A stretch of DNA of 64,000 bases from an uncultured Hyphomonadaceae bacterium (GTDB taxonomy: Bacteria > Pseudomonadota > Alphaproteobacteria > Caulobacterales > Hyphomonadaceae): contig CALKFG010000007.1 of NCBI GenBank assembly GCA_938084575.1, positions 62,001 through 126,000 of the forward strand. Direction: 5' to 3'. The position numbers and the translations under genes are program-made. The notes below the pieces were generated by a model. That model searched no databases, was not told where the DNA came from, and saw only the letters and a program-made list of their open reading frames with translations. Shown here piece by piece: positions 19,237-34,576 of the stretch. Positions within the stretch are counted from its first letter, which is position 1, and each line of letters begins with the position of its first letter.

Positions 19237-19926
19237 TCAGGTCCCCATCGCCAGGCCAGCGGACCCCGTCTGCGTGACCTTCTGTTCCGCCGGTTCTGAC
19301 TGGCCAGGCGCCGGCACCCTAACAGCTTCAGGCGCGGAGGCATGAATAGTTTTCGCCAGCAGGCCAGCAACATGCCTGGGCTCGGGAAGGGCCCGCAGCA
19401 TGGGCTCGACTCGAAAGAACCTGAAGGGCCGCGCATGCGGCCAAAGGTTTAGAAAGCTCACCTTTCCGCCTGCAAGACGCAGGGCAATGTCGCCGGTCCC
19501 TGTCCCGTTCAGATTCAACCCGGCCGATTCAATCTGGCCAAAGGGCAGATTAATATATTTCCGGATCGCCACGCCGTACCTCAGCACGACCCGATGGGTG
19601 GTGAGCGTATAGAGTGTTGATCGGACCATCAGCACAGCTAAGCCGTACAGCAAAGCAAAGGCGGCTAAACAAATCAGACCCGCACTCAGAACCGCGCCAG
19701 TGAGAACGCCGACCTCGGCGCCCTCCCGAAGGAGGCCAGCGACGCGGTATCCTGTAGCCACGACGAAATACAAACCGATGAGCCGGAGATGAAAGACATT
19801 CAGTGCAAAGCTCATAGCGCGGGGCTGACCCTGCCAGACAATGGCTTCCCCCTCGGGCAGGGCTGCAGGCAAACCCGGAACGGGCTCACCTGCGGTCTCA
19901 TCTTCCTCGTCATGGAACACTCTCAC
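19237..19926 (-). CDS. puhB: Photosynthetic complex assembly protein PuhB
   Basis: This is a 229-residue membrane protein with a PH-like domain (bPH2) that assists reaction-centre assembly. It has hydrophobic helices near residues 40-60 and 70-100 and the YTLTTHRVVLRYGVAIRKYINLPFGQIESAGL segment typical of bacterial PH domains. It uses a GTG start overlapping the puhA stop (GTGA). The C-terminal 35 residues are low-complexity Ala/Pro/Gln. Confidence 0.93.
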   Translation of the reverse strand: MRVFHDEEDETAGEPVPGLPAALPEGEAIVWQGQPRAMSFALNVFHLRLIGLYFVVATGYRVAGLLREGAEVGVLTGAVLSAGLICLAAFALLYGLAVLMVRSTLYTLTTHRVVLRYGVAIRKYINLPFGQIESAGLNLNGTGTGDIALRLAGGKVSFLNLWPHARPFRFFRVEPMLRALPEPRHVAGLLAKTIHASAPEAVRVPAPGQSEPAEQKVTQTGSAGLAMGT

Positions 19927-20708
19927 AGCAGCGGTTCCGCTCTTTTTGGCGTCGCATAGAGCTTGCCTGCGCCGTAATAGGCAGAAATCATGTCCTCCTC
20001 CAAACGGGTCACCTGATCGGGGGATTTGGTTTTGGGAACATGCCGGAACTGTGCACCCAGAATGGCATCCACTGTGACACGTTGACGGGCCTTGGAAAGG
20101 ACACAGAAGGGAACGGGGACCAGCACACGTGATGATGTGCCATCATTATCCACGTCCACCTCAAAATAGCGGATAACCGCCTCTGACCGGTCAACCCAGA
20201 GGTCAACAACGGTGCCACCAACGACGCCGTCAGCCCCAACAACCGGGTGTCCGCGGGGATCGAAATCCTGCGGTGGGACCGTGTAGCCCGCGTTCAGCCG
20301 GAACGGGGTAATCCGATCGCGTCCATCATCGGTCAGATCGGTCACGTCATCCCGCTCGGCGAAAGAGCCCGGGCCCACACCGGCCAGCATTGGGTTGCCG
20401 GTGGGTTCAAAGGGCGAGCCGGCCCAGGGAGCTGTCCGCTTCAGCGCATGATCCCGTTTGTCCGCCGGACCATAGGAGAAGGACTTTGTACCGCGCCCAT
20501 GAGGCAGCTTGAACTCTTTTTTCGGGGGAAAAAAGAACATGCCGGGCTTCTCTGTCCGACCGGACATATCATCCTCGGAGGGATACCCCTCGCGGGCGGA
20601 TTCACGCTGCAGATAGAAAATCAATGCGAGAAAAAGAATTGTAAATGCCCAGAGGCAGACATCGACCAGATCGACGCCTTTCACAAACTCTCCGTTAAAA
20701 ATAAACAT
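19923..20708 (-). CDS. puhA: Photosynthetic reaction centre H subunit
   Basis: This 261-residue H subunit caps the reaction centre on the cytoplasmic side. One N-terminal membrane helix (about residues 12-34) is followed by the RESAREGYPSEDD stretch. The soluble PRC-barrel domain contains VVGGTVVDLWVDRSEAVIRYFEVD. It has a strong AAGGAG Shine-Dalgarno before ATG 20708. It lies 21 bp after lhaA and overlaps puhB by 4 bp. Confidence 0.97.
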   Translation of the reverse strand: MFIFNGEFVKGVDLVDVCLWAFTILFLALIFYLQRESAREGYPSEDDMSGRTEKPGMFFFPPKKEFKLPHGRGTKSFSYGPADKRDHALKRTAPWAGSPFEPTGNPMLAGVGPGSFAERDDVTDLTDDGRDRITPFRLNAGYTVPPQDFDPRGHPVVGADGVVGGTVVDLWVDRSEAVIRYFEVDVDNDGTSSRVLVPVPFCVLSKARQRVTVDAILGAQFRHVPKTKSPDQVTRLEEDMISAYYGAGKLYATPKRAEPLL

Positions 20709-20729
20709 GCTTTGCGCTCCTTTTCGGAA

Positions 20730-22163
20730 TCAGCCTGGATAGGCAGCCAGACCGAACCTTTCTCTTGCTTGGGTGGGTGTTTGACTGGCGTGTTGGGCGA
20801 GCGGCCCAATCGCCAGTATCGCTGCGAAGAGCAGCAGAATTTCGAGATGATATACGACGCCATAGGCAGCCGAGGGGTGGTTCATTGCAGGTCCCAGGGC
20901 CCCTTGCGAAATCAGCATTTGAACCAGGTCACGAACAGCGCCGCCGAGCGCGATGGCAATGCCGGCCGCCGTCGCCTGGACAGCCCCCCAGGCGCCAAGC
21001 GCGATTCCGCTGTCACTTCCGCGGGCGAGGTCCATTGCGGCCGTCAGCGTTCCGACAGAATACAGGCCTCCCCCGAAGCCAATCAACGCCACTCCGATGC
21101 AGAACAAAACAGTGGAGCCAAGCGGGGCAGCAAAAATGACCGCCGCAAAGGCGATAATTCCTGCAACGGCGCCAAAACCTGCCAGTCTGTGGGGCTCTCC
21201 GCCGCGACTCAATGCCCGTGCACACCAGCCAAAACCAAGCAGGGACCCTGCGGCAAAAAGTGCTGTTAGCAAGGTGGTGTGAGACACACTCAGCCCCAAG
21301 ACTTCGCCCCCATAGGGCTCCAGCAGGGCTTCCTGCATTGAAAAGGCTGCCGCCCCAAGGCCAACGGCGACAAGAAGACGAACCGAGCGCCCCTGACCAA
21401 CCAGACCCTGCCAGGCATCCGAGAAGCTCTGCTGCGGCCGGTCGGGCACGGTGTGGGCGGGATTGCGAGTTTCCTGTTTCCAAAGAGCGATCAGGTTTAA
21501 AACAATGGTGACAAAGGCCGCTCCCTGTATGACCTGTACGAGCCTGTGATGGCTGTAGTCACTCAACAGAACGCCAAAAATAAGGGCACTGACACCCATA
21601 CCAACCAGCAACAGCGTGTAGAGGAGTGCAACAACACGGGGCCGGGTGTCTTCCGGTGCGAGGTCTGTCGCCAAAGCCAGCCCGGCTGTCTGCGTTGTAT
21701 GAAGCCCAGCACCCACAAGCAGGAAAGCTAGCGCAGCGCTCGCAGGGCCCAGCCAATCCGGCGCATGACTGCTGCCGCTGAGAAGAATGAGCGAAAAAGG
21801 CATGATGCCCAAGCCGCCAAATTGCAGGACCGATCCGAACCAGATAAATGGCACCCGCCGCCAGCCCAAGGCCGATGTGTGCGTATCGGACCGATGACCG
21901 ATCAGGGCGCGGAAGGGTGCGAACACCAGCGGCGCACCGATCATTAGCGCCACCAGCCAAGCCGGCACACCCAGCTCGACGATCATGACCCGGTTGATCG
22001 TGCCCGTTAGCAGCACAAGCGCCATACCTACACTGACCTGGAACAACGATAATCTCAGCAGCCGACCAAGCGGCAGATCATCACTGGCAACATCCGCAAA
22101 AGGCAGAAACCGTGTTCCCACACGCTGCCAGAATGTCACTTTGTCAGAGACGGGGCGGCTCAT
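20730..22163 (-). CDS. lhaA: LH1 assembly protein LhaA (BCD/PucC-family MFS protein)
   Basis: This 477-residue protein has twelve predicted membrane segments. It belongs to the bacteriochlorophyll-delivery (PucC) family of the major facilitator superfamily, which assembles light-harvesting complex 1. Family landmarks include GTINRVMIVELGVPAWLVALM and FRALIGHRSDTH near the N-terminus. ATG 22163 is chosen because it overlaps the bchM stop (ATGA) and has a very strong AGGAGGTGAT Shine-Dalgarno. The frame is open upstream into bchM but that part is not coding. Confidence 0.94.
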   Translation of the reverse strand: MSRPVSDKVTFWQRVGTRFLPFADVASDDLPLGRLLRLSLFQVSVGMALVLLTGTINRVMIVELGVPAWLVALMIGAPLVFAPFRALIGHRSDTHTSALGWRRVPFIWFGSVLQFGGLGIMPFSLILLSGSSHAPDWLGPASAALAFLLVGAGLHTTQTAGLALATDLAPEDTRPRVVALLYTLLLVGMGVSALIFGVLLSDYSHHRLVQVIQGAAFVTIVLNLIALWKQETRNPAHTVPDRPQQSFSDAWQGLVGQGRSVRLLVAVGLGAAAFSMQEALLEPYGGEVLGLSVSHTTLLTALFAAGSLLGFGWCARALSRGGEPHRLAGFGAVAGIIAFAAVIFAAPLGSTVLFCIGVALIGFGGGLYSVGTLTAAMDLARGSDSGIALGAWGAVQATAAGIAIALGGAVRDLVQMLISQGALGPAMNHPSAAYGVVYHLEILLLFAAILAIGPLAQHASQTPTQARERFGLAAYPG

Positions 22164-22857
22164 TCGGAGATCACCTCCTGAGCCTGCGAAATGTAAAAAC
22201 TGGAATTGATCCTGTGTGTCCGGCTGCGCTTGTGGGTGGGCGCAAGACACGCATCCAGGCGCCGGGCAAGGTTGGCCTCAGAAATGGGTTCAATCGCCGG
22301 CGAACGGTCTGATTTCGGGAACAACTTCCCAACCGCATGCATCGTCGCCAGAAGCGGGGTCCGCGGCGCAAAGGTGAAAAGCAAGGAGTCGTTGGCTCTT
22401 TCCGCCAGCCTTTCGAGACAGGCCTGAAGGTCGTCGGCGCGATAGTGTATCAGGCTGTCCATTGCGACAATATGATCGAACTGTCCCAATGCGGCATCGG
22501 TCATATCCCCGACCTTGAACTCAACCTGGCCGCGATAGTCTGCACCGTCCTGTCGCTCCATCGCCAAATTGACCAGCGTTTCAGCCAGATCGATCGCGAC
22601 AACATCAGCACCACGGCGGGCAAGCTCAAGAGCCAGCTGGCCTGCACCGCACCCCGCATCAAGAATCCGCCGCCCTGTGAGGTCTTGCGGCAACCATGAC
22701 AACAGGGTCTCCCGCATGGCATCACGCCCGGCCCGCACGGTCGCCCGGATACCAGAGACCGGCTTTTCCGACGTCAGTTTGGCCCAGGCATCGGCAGCTG
22801 TATGGTCAAAATAGACTTCCAGCTCGCCGCGACGGGAGGTGTAACTGGCAGTGTGCA

Positions 22858-22858
<1 letters not shown>
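22160..22858 (-). CDS. bchM: Mg-protoporphyrin IX O-methyltransferase
   Basis: This 232-residue SAM-dependent enzyme methylates the C13 propionate of Mg-protoporphyrin IX. Motif I is ILDAGCGAGQLALELARRG near residues 65-83, then VVAIDLAETLV and FDHIVAMDSLIHY. The ATG at 22858 shares one base with the bchL stop (TGATG); a TTG one codon upstream is the alternative. Its stop overlaps lhaA by 4 bp. Confidence 0.95.
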
Positions 22859-27509
<4,651 letters not shown>

Positions 27510-27520
<11 letters not shown>

Positions 27521-29035
27521 ACTCTGCCTTTGCATCGTAAAGCGTTTCCAAGGAAATTTCAGCGAGGTCCCGGTCGCGAGCAAAACGCTCCGTATTCCGA
27601 CGGGCTTTGCCACGAACGAAAAATGGAATCTTACGTAACTCTTTTTCAGCGTCAGGCAGCCAATGCAGGGTCAGGTCGGAAATGTCCTCATCCACGGGCT
27701 CGGCCGCACCATGCCCCCCCAGATGCGATGGCCCAGCGGAATCGCTGAACTCAAAATCTTCCCGGAACATGCCCAGCAAATGCTCTTCCAGCCCCATGAC
27801 CAGAGGATGGACCCAGGTGTCAAAAAGAACATTGGCACCCTCGAACCCCATTTGCGGCGCATACCGCGCCGGAAAATCCTGAACATGGACGGGCGCTGAA
27901 ATCACAGCGCAGGACAGGTTGAGACGCTTGGCAATATGACGCTCCATTTGCGTCCCAAGAACCAGTTCCGGCTGAAGCTCGGAAATGCGCTGCTCGACCT
28001 CGAGGTAATCATCGGTGATCAGTGGCTCGACCCCATAACGGGCAGCCGCCGCACGAACATCCCGAGCGAACTCGCGATTGTAACACCCAAGCCCAACGAC
28101 CTCGAACCCAAACTCCTCAGATGCCACTCTCGCCGCAGCAATGGCGTGTGTCGCATCCCCGAATATGAAGACCCGCTTCCCGGTCAGATAGTTGCTATCC
28201 ACGGATCGGGACCACCACGGAAAATTAGATTGAAACACATCATCATCGACCGGACCGCGCCCGCAAATTTCCTGGACCTCAGCGATAAAATCACGCGTTG
28301 CGCCAATTCCGATGGGAATGGTTCGGGTCCAGGGTTGATCGAATGTCTTCTCAAGCCACCGTGCCGCCGGCTCGGCGATCTCTGGATACAGCACAACATT
28401 GAAATCAGCAGCACCGAGCCGCTTAATGTCCTCCGGACCTGCCTCCAGAGGTGCAATCACATTGACACGAATACCAAGGGCCTGAAGCAGACCGGCAATC
28501 TCTTTGACATCATCACGGTGACGGAAACCAAGCGCGGTTGGGCCAAGAATGTTGCAGCTGCGATCATCCAGTCGGGTTCCGCGACGACGCTCTACTGGCG
28601 CCGCCAGTGTCCGCACGATCTGGTAGAAAGTTTCGGCCGCGCCCCAATTTTCCTTGCGCTGATAAGACGGCAGCTCAAGAGGTATGACAGGCACAGGAAA
28701 CTTCATCGCCTTGGCCAGGCCCGCAGGATCATCTTGTATCAGTTCCGCCGTACAAGACGCCCCCACCAGCATAGCCTCGGGCTGATATCGGTCATATGCG
28801 TCCTGGGCGGCGCGCTTGAAAATTTCCGCCGTATCAGAACCAAGATCCCGCGCCTCAAATGTGGTGTAAGTCACGGGCGGCCGCTTATTGCGACGTTCAA
28901 TCATCGTGAACAGCAAGTCGGCATAAGTATCGCCTTGTGGTGCGTGCAGAACATAGTGCACACCCTTCATCGCTGTCGCCACGCGCATGGCGCCCACATG
29001 CGGCGGCCCCTCATATGTCCAGACGGTTAGCTTCA

Positions 29036-29036
<1 letters not shown>
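27510..29036 (-). CDS. bchB: Light-independent protochlorophyllide reductase subunit B
   Basis: This 508-residue NifK-like subunit forms the catalytic heterotetramer with BchN. It begins [20 protein letters not shown], as expected. It contains the cluster-region [16 protein letters not shown], and a C-terminal [21 protein letters not shown] module typical of BchB. It overlaps bchN by 1 bp (TGATG) and bchH by 11 bp, so expression is tightly coupled. This dark-operative enzyme is oxygen-sensitive, unlike the aerobic cyclase encoded in the same run. Confidence 0.97.
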
Positions 29037-30325
<1,289 letters not shown>

Positions 30326-30814
30326 TCAGGCCACCTCCAGCGCCGGCGCGCCAATCGGCGCAATACGTGCAAGCCGCAGCTTCCACACGAATTGGACCGC
30401 ATTGATCAGATAAACCGCATAGGCCGCCAAAGCGACCGCCAACTGGACGTCCGGCGGGGCAAACTGGCCGATAAGCAAAACCAGATAAGCGGTATGCAAG
30501 GCAATGACCGCCATGGAGACGACATCTTCCCAGAAAAATGCCGGCGCGAACAGGTGTTGACCGAAAACGACCTTTTCCCAGATCGCGCCCGTCACCATGA
30601 TGAGATAAAGAACCAAGGTTTTGAGGACAATCGACGCCGTAGCAAGCCCGAGGCCCTCCCCGGTCGCCAGGTACCGCAAAACCAGACCGAGGCTAATCAG
30701 AAAAACAACGAACTGGATCGGCGCCAGAACCGCCTGGACCATTGTCCAAGGCGACCTGTCACGACGAGCCCTTTGCTCTGCCGTGTAAAGGGATCTGTGT
30801 TGTCTGGCTGCCAT
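30326..30814 (-). CDS. bchF: 3-vinyl bacteriochlorophyllide hydratase
   Basis: This 162-residue membrane protein hydrates the C3 vinyl group on the way to BChl a. It has four hydrophobic segments. The family stretches TMVQAVLAPIQFVVFLISLGLVLRY, GAIWEKVVFGQHLFAPAFFWED and LINAVQFVWKLRLARI are present. I prefer ATG 30814, with GAAGGG about 13 bp upstream; an in-frame GTG at 30829 is possible. It is the first gene of the long leftward run and the nearest gene to the PpsR-like site at 30873-30890. Confidence 0.94.
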   Translation of the reverse strand: MAARQHRSLYTAEQRARRDRSPWTMVQAVLAPIQFVVFLISLGLVLRYLATGEGLGLATASIVLKTLVLYLIMVTGAIWEKVVFGQHLFAPAFFWEDVVSMAVIALHTAYLVLLIGQFAPPDVQLAVALAAYAVYLINAVQFVWKLRLARIAPIGAPALEVA

Positions 30815-31233
30815 GCCCGTCTGCCCCACCCTTCGAATTCCTTGAGAGACGGTATCAAGCAGTCCGCCAAACTGTCAATCCATCTTTACGTCTACTTTTC
30901 TTGACGCGCGCTCGTTTTTGGTGCGCACCGGGCCTTTAAAAAAATAACTTGCCGAGTTGTTTTTATCGGTATTCTATAATTCTTATCCGGGACGACTGGT
31001 TAAGACTCCGAGGCGGCACGCCAAGACGGCTTGCACGCTATGGTTGAGACCTGCGCGACCTGGATCAAACAAAAAGCTTTGGGGGAAGCCGTGTTAGATA
31101 TCCATAAATCGAAGGACGCTCCGGTCCTGCTGCGGCTGCGCAATCTCTGCGCGGTTCTGGATGCGGGCTAACCGCGCATGAGCCTTTGCCCCCCTGCCGC
31201 GACCGAACCGGGACAGGTTCAGAAGGAGGGAAC
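30815..31233. promoter_or_regulatory. Divergent control region between bchF and ppaA/aerR
   Basis: This gene-free interval of 419 bp separates the two divergent halves of the PGC. It holds one imperfect PpsR site on the bchF side, a perfect 10-bp palindrome GGTGCGCACC at 30920-30929, and an AT-rich stretch with a perfect TATAAT at 30975-30980. The best -35 candidate for that -10 is TTGCCG at 30949-30954, but the spacing of 20 bp is too long for a standard promoter. A 43-codon ORF (31040-31171) lies inside but has no supporting features. Confidence 0.55.
30873..30890. promoter_or_regulatory. PpsR/CrtJ-type palindrome upstream of bchF (imperfect)
   Basis: TGTCAATCCATCTTTACG matches TGT-N12-ACA with one mismatch in the last half-site. 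On the minus strand it supplies a TTGACA -35-like hexamer pointing at bchF. Repressor binding here would control the whole bchF-to-hemA run. No second site at 8-bp spacing is seen. Confidence 0.55.
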
Positions 31234-32133
31234 ATGACAGACCTCAGAACGGGCAATGACGCAAACAGCGAAGCCCCTTACAGCGACGAGGCGAATGGCG
31301 CATCGGACCATGACACCTGGACCAAACCTATGTTTCAAGGTGGCCCGGAGGGTTTTCCGTCAAGCCTAGACAGCTTGCTTCGCGCCATTGAGGACCAAAT
31401 CCTGCCCCGGTTGTCAGCAAGCGAGGCACCCAACCTTAAGCCTTCTGGGGAAACGCCCTCCGCCGATGCCCTGACACAGGAAAACCGCGATGCCTTTTTG
31501 TCGGAATTGCAAGATGGCAGTATGGAGTCGGCCTGCAGGCTGGTCGACGAGCATCTGAGTCGCGGTATTTCCCAAGAGGTTATCTTTCTCGATCTTCTGG
31601 CTGAAAGCGCCCGACGTCTAGGAGCGCTTTGGGAAGAGGATCTGTGCGATTTCAGCGATGTTACCATCGGGCTTTTCAAGCTGCACGAAATCCTGCGCAA
31701 GTATAGCGAGGATGATGCCATGCCAGCCCGGCAACCCAATCTCTGGGCGCCTCACATCCTGCTTGCCAATGCCGATGGCGACCAGCACATGTTCGGCCTG
31801 GTCATGGTCGCGGAATTCTTCCGCCGGGACCGCTGGCGCGTGGCTTGCGAGCCTGGGGCAGACGCAAGAGCCGTGAATGACATGGTTAGAACAACTCATT
31901 TCGACATTGTCGGCCTGTCGGCCGCCTCAACAGTTCAGACGAAGCGGTTAAAGCAACAAATCACACAGCTGCGCAAAGCGTCCTGTAATCCTGACCTGCA
32001 GGTCATGGTCGGCGGCCCAGTTTTTCAGCAGGACACAGATATGGTCGGCAAAATTGGTGCTGACCTATATGCGGAGGATGCAAGTGCGGCCCCAAATATG
32101 GGCAGACGCCTACTGGCGAAAGTCACGTCCTAA
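31234..32133 (+). CDS. ppaA: Cobalamin-binding light-responsive antirepressor AerR/PpaA
   Basis: This 299-residue cytoplasmic regulator combines an N-terminal helical region with a C-terminal B12-binding Rossmann domain. The DxHxxG cobalamin motif (DQHMFG) places the cobalt-ligand histidine at about residue 185. It is followed by FDIVGLSAASTVQ and VMVGGPVF. AerR/PpaA homologues bind photolysed adenosyl- or hydroxocobalamin and modulate PpsR/CrtJ. ATG 31234 has a strong AAGGAGG Shine-Dalgarno. The frame is open to 31186, but those codons are not convincing. ppsR follows 39 bp downstream. Confidence 0.92.
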   Translation: MTDLRTGNDANSEAPYSDEANGASDHDTWTKPMFQGGPEGFPSSLDSLLRAIEDQILPRLSASEAPNLKPSGETPSADALTQENRDAFLSELQDGSMESACRLVDEHLSRGISQEVIFLDLLAESARRLGALWEEDLCDFSDVTIGLFKLHEILRKYSEDDAMPARQPNLWAPHILLANADGDQHMFGLVMVAEFFRRDRWRVACEPGADARAVNDMVRTTHFDIVGLSAASTVQTKRLKQQITQLRKASCNPDLQVMVGGPVFQQDTDMVGKIGADLYAEDASAAPNMGRRLLAKVTS

Positions 32134-32172
32134 CGCTAGATGGTCGGGATGAATACCTGATCGGAAAAGAGA

Positions 32173-33594
32173 ATGGACGATTCGAAGCACTCTAAGGACT
32201 TGGCGCACGGCTTCCAGCAGGCAGACAAAATTCTTGCCACGCTGGACCCACGGACGCTCGCCACCACTCTTGAGCAAGCCGCGGATATCACGCTGATCAT
32301 CGAAGATGGAATTATTAAAGACATCGCAATTCCGGATACCAACCTGCAGCAGGAAGGTTTTGCAACAAGCTGGCCCGGCAAGTCGTGGATCAGGACGGTC
32401 ACCGTCGAAAGCCGCCCTAAAATAGAAGACCTGCTGTCCGCCTCCGCCAATCGGAACAGTGTAACAGAGCGGCAAGTCAACCATATGTCGACCTCTGCCC
32501 AGGATGTGCCGATCAAATATAAGACCGTGCAAACAGATCAGCCCAACCGCATTATTGCCTTAGGCCGAAACCTCCGGTCGCTGTCAGCCCTGCAGCAACG
32601 CCTTGTCCGAACCCATCAAGACCTGGAGCGCGATTATGCCCGACTGCGCGCAACCGAAACCCGCTACAGAGTGCTGCTGGACACGATCACAGAACCAATC
32701 CTGATTATAGATGCCGATACGATGTCGATTAAGGACGTCAATGCGCCGGCGATCCGGCTGGTTGGGCGGGTTCGCGATGAAATTATAAGCCAGTCTATCC
32801 GGGATTTTTTCAGACAAGACCAGTCGGGACGTCTCGAACGCCTCACTGCCCGCGCCATCTCCGATGGAAACGCTGCATCAGACCCGATTGCGCTCATGGA
32901 CGGACAGACTGTTAAGCTGTTCGCATCCGCCTTTCATCAGGGCGTCGGCCCCCAGATCATGGTCAGGCTTCAGGCAGAAACTGCTGCGCAGCCGGCTGAA
33001 AAGGGCGGCGACGCAATGCTCAACGCACTTCAGGATCTGCCAGACGCCCTCGTTGTCACCAGCCCGGACCTGCGAATTCTTACGGCCAATCGCGCCTTTT
33101 TGGACAATGTCCAGATCACCGGGGCTGCCCAGATACGCGGCGCCTCTCTGGGTGACTTTCTGGGCCGCTCCCAGACCGATCTTAACGTACTGATTTCAAA
33201 TCTTAAAACAGGTGGATTTGTCCGAAATTTCGCAACCAGCCTGACTGACCGTTTTGGTGCGGAAGACCAGGTCGAAGTCTCCGCCATAGAGACAAGCCAA
33301 TCGGGCCAGCCGGTTTTCGGCTTCTCCATCCGGAACGTCGCTCGTCGTCTGCCATCGGATCCCGGAATCAGTGAAAGACTGCCCAGTACGGCCGACCAGC
33401 TCACCAATCTGGTTGGACGCGTGCCGCTCAAAGATATCGTCAAGGAAGCGACCGTACTGATCGAACGTCTTTGCATCGAGGCCGCCCTGAACCTTACCGG
33501 GGACAATAGAGCATCTGCCGCTGAAATTCTTGGCCTCAGTCGTCAAGGGCTTTATTCAAAATTGAGCCGTTTCGGGGACACTGACGATGCCTGA
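32173..33594 (+). CDS. ppsR: Transcriptional repressor of photosynthesis genes PpsR/CrtJ
   Basis: This 473-residue regulator has an N-terminal PAS-like domain, a coiled Q-linker helix (about 135-160, LVRTHQDLERDYARLRATE), two PAS domains (about 160-270 and 285-395) and a C-terminal Fis-type helix-turn-helix ending NRASAAEILGLSRQGLYSKL. I see only one cysteine in the whole protein, about residue 434 (ERLCIEAAL) beside the HTH. This corresponds to Cys424 of the Rhodobacter sphaeroides protein; the partner of its internal disulfide (Cys251 there) is absent. It should bind the TGT-N12-ACA sites described in this window. Confidence 0.95.
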   Translation: MDDSKHSKDLAHGFQQADKILATLDPRTLATTLEQAADITLIIEDGIIKDIAIPDTNLQQEGFATSWPGKSWIRTVTVESRPKIEDLLSASANRNSVTERQVNHMSTSAQDVPIKYKTVQTDQPNRIIALGRNLRSLSALQQRLVRTHQDLERDYARLRATETRYRVLLDTITEPILIIDADTMSIKDVNAPAIRLVGRVRDEIISQSIRDFFRQDQSGRLERLTARAISDGNAASDPIALMDGQTVKLFASAFHQGVGPQIMVRLQAETAAQPAEKGGDAMLNALQDLPDALVVTSPDLRILTANRAFLDNVQITGAAQIRGASLGDFLGRSQTDLNVLISNLKTGGFVRNFATSLTDRFGAEDQVEVSAIETSQSGQPVFGFSIRNVARRLPSDPGISERLPSTADQLTNLVGRVPLKDIVKEATVLIERLCIEAALNLTGDNRASAAEILGLSRQGLYSKLSRFGDTDDA

Positions 33595-33658
33595 TGTCGA
33601 GGGACGCAAATCGTAAAGTTTGGTTGACGGTAACAGGTGTCAATACTAGCCTGCGGCG

Positions 33659-34576
33659 GTGACACAATCGACCTCCTCCCTCCGCATCAGCGCACCACCG
33701 CACCCCCTCGCAGTTCTGGAACTCCTTAAGCCCGTCACCTGGTTTGCCGCGATGTGGGCCTTTATGTGTGGCGTGGTTTCAACTGGCGCGCCGGTCCTTG
33801 ACCGACTGCCCCAGCTTTTCCTGGGAATTCTCTTGGCTGGCCCTCTGGTCTGCGCCTCGAGCCAGGCCGTCAATGACTGGTTCGACCGTCATGTGGACGC
33901 CATAAATCAGCCGGACCGGCCAATTCCATCTGGCCGGATCGGTGGGCGCTGGGGCCTCTGGATTGCACTGGTCTGGTCTGGCTTGTCGCTTCTTCTGGGC
34001 GCAAGTCTGGGTGTCTGGGCTTTCGGGGCAACTGTTCTGGGGGTGGCGTTGGCATGGGCTTACAGTGCGCCGCCACTACGGCTCAAATTGAATGGCTGGT
34101 GGGGCAATGCCGCGGTTGGGTTTTCCTATGAGGGCATTGCCTGGTTCACAGGTGCGGCCGTCATTCTGGGGGGGCTGCCTGGCCCTGCCATCATATTTCT
34201 GGCCACGGCCTACTCGATCGGCGCTCATGGCATCATGACGTTGAATGACTTCAAGGCAATTGAAGGTGACCGGGCCATGGGCGTGCGCTCTCTTCCCGTC
34301 CAGCTCGGGCCGGACCGGGCTGCAAAATTTGCCTGCGTGGTTATGGCCACTGCACAGCTGGCCGTTATCGCCGCCCTCGTCGCCCTTGAACGCCCGGTTC
34401 ATGCCGCAATTGTTCTGGGCCTGCTGATCGCCCAGATTTTCCTGATGCGGATCATGCTGCGCGACCCACGCGGCAAGGCTCCCTGGTATAATGCAACAGG
34501 CACAACCCTTTACGTTCTGGGGATGCTGGCGGCTGCCCTTGCCGTCGCCCCTCTGTCTGGGGGACTGCATGGCTGA
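33659..34576 (+). CDS. bchG: Bacteriochlorophyll synthase (geranylgeranyl transferase)
   Basis: This 305-residue UbiA-family membrane enzyme esterifies bacteriochlorophyllide a with geranylgeranyl diphosphate. The first Asp-rich motif is NDWFDRHVDAINQPDRPIPSG near residues 75-95 and the second is NDFKAIEGDRAMGVRSLP. Eight or nine membrane segments are expected. The only plausible start is GTG 33659. There is no clear Shine-Dalgarno, so a leaderless or coupled start is possible. It overlaps the next gene by 8 bp. Confidence 0.95.
   Translation: MTQSTSSLRISAPPHPLAVLELLKPVTWFAAMWAFMCGVVSTGAPVLDRLPQLFLGILLAGPLVCASSQAVNDWFDRHVDAINQPDRPIPSGRIGGRWGLWIALVWSGLSLLLGASLGVWAFGATVLGVALAWAYSAPPLRLKLNGWWGNAAVGFSYEGIAWFTGAAVILGGLPGPAIIFLATAYSIGAHGIMTLNDFKAIEGDRAMGVRSLPVQLGPDRAAKFACVVMATAQLAVIAALVALERPVHAAIVLGLLIAQIFLMRIMLRDPRGKAPWYNATGTTLYVLGMLAAALAVAPLSGGLHG

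Noticed and set aside
27936-29030. 364-codon antisense frame over bchB
   Set aside because: It is a shadow of a well-supported bchB, with no motif and no start signal.
31040-31171. 43-codon ORF in the bchF-ppaA control region
   Set aside because: It has no Shine-Dalgarno, membrane segment or recognisable motif, and the position is better explained as regulatory DNA.
33624-33646. TTGAC-N10-GTCAA inverted repeat before bchG as a PpsR site
   Set aside because: The half-sites are in the wrong order for TGT-N12-ACA. It may contain a weak promoter -35 element but does not fit the operator.
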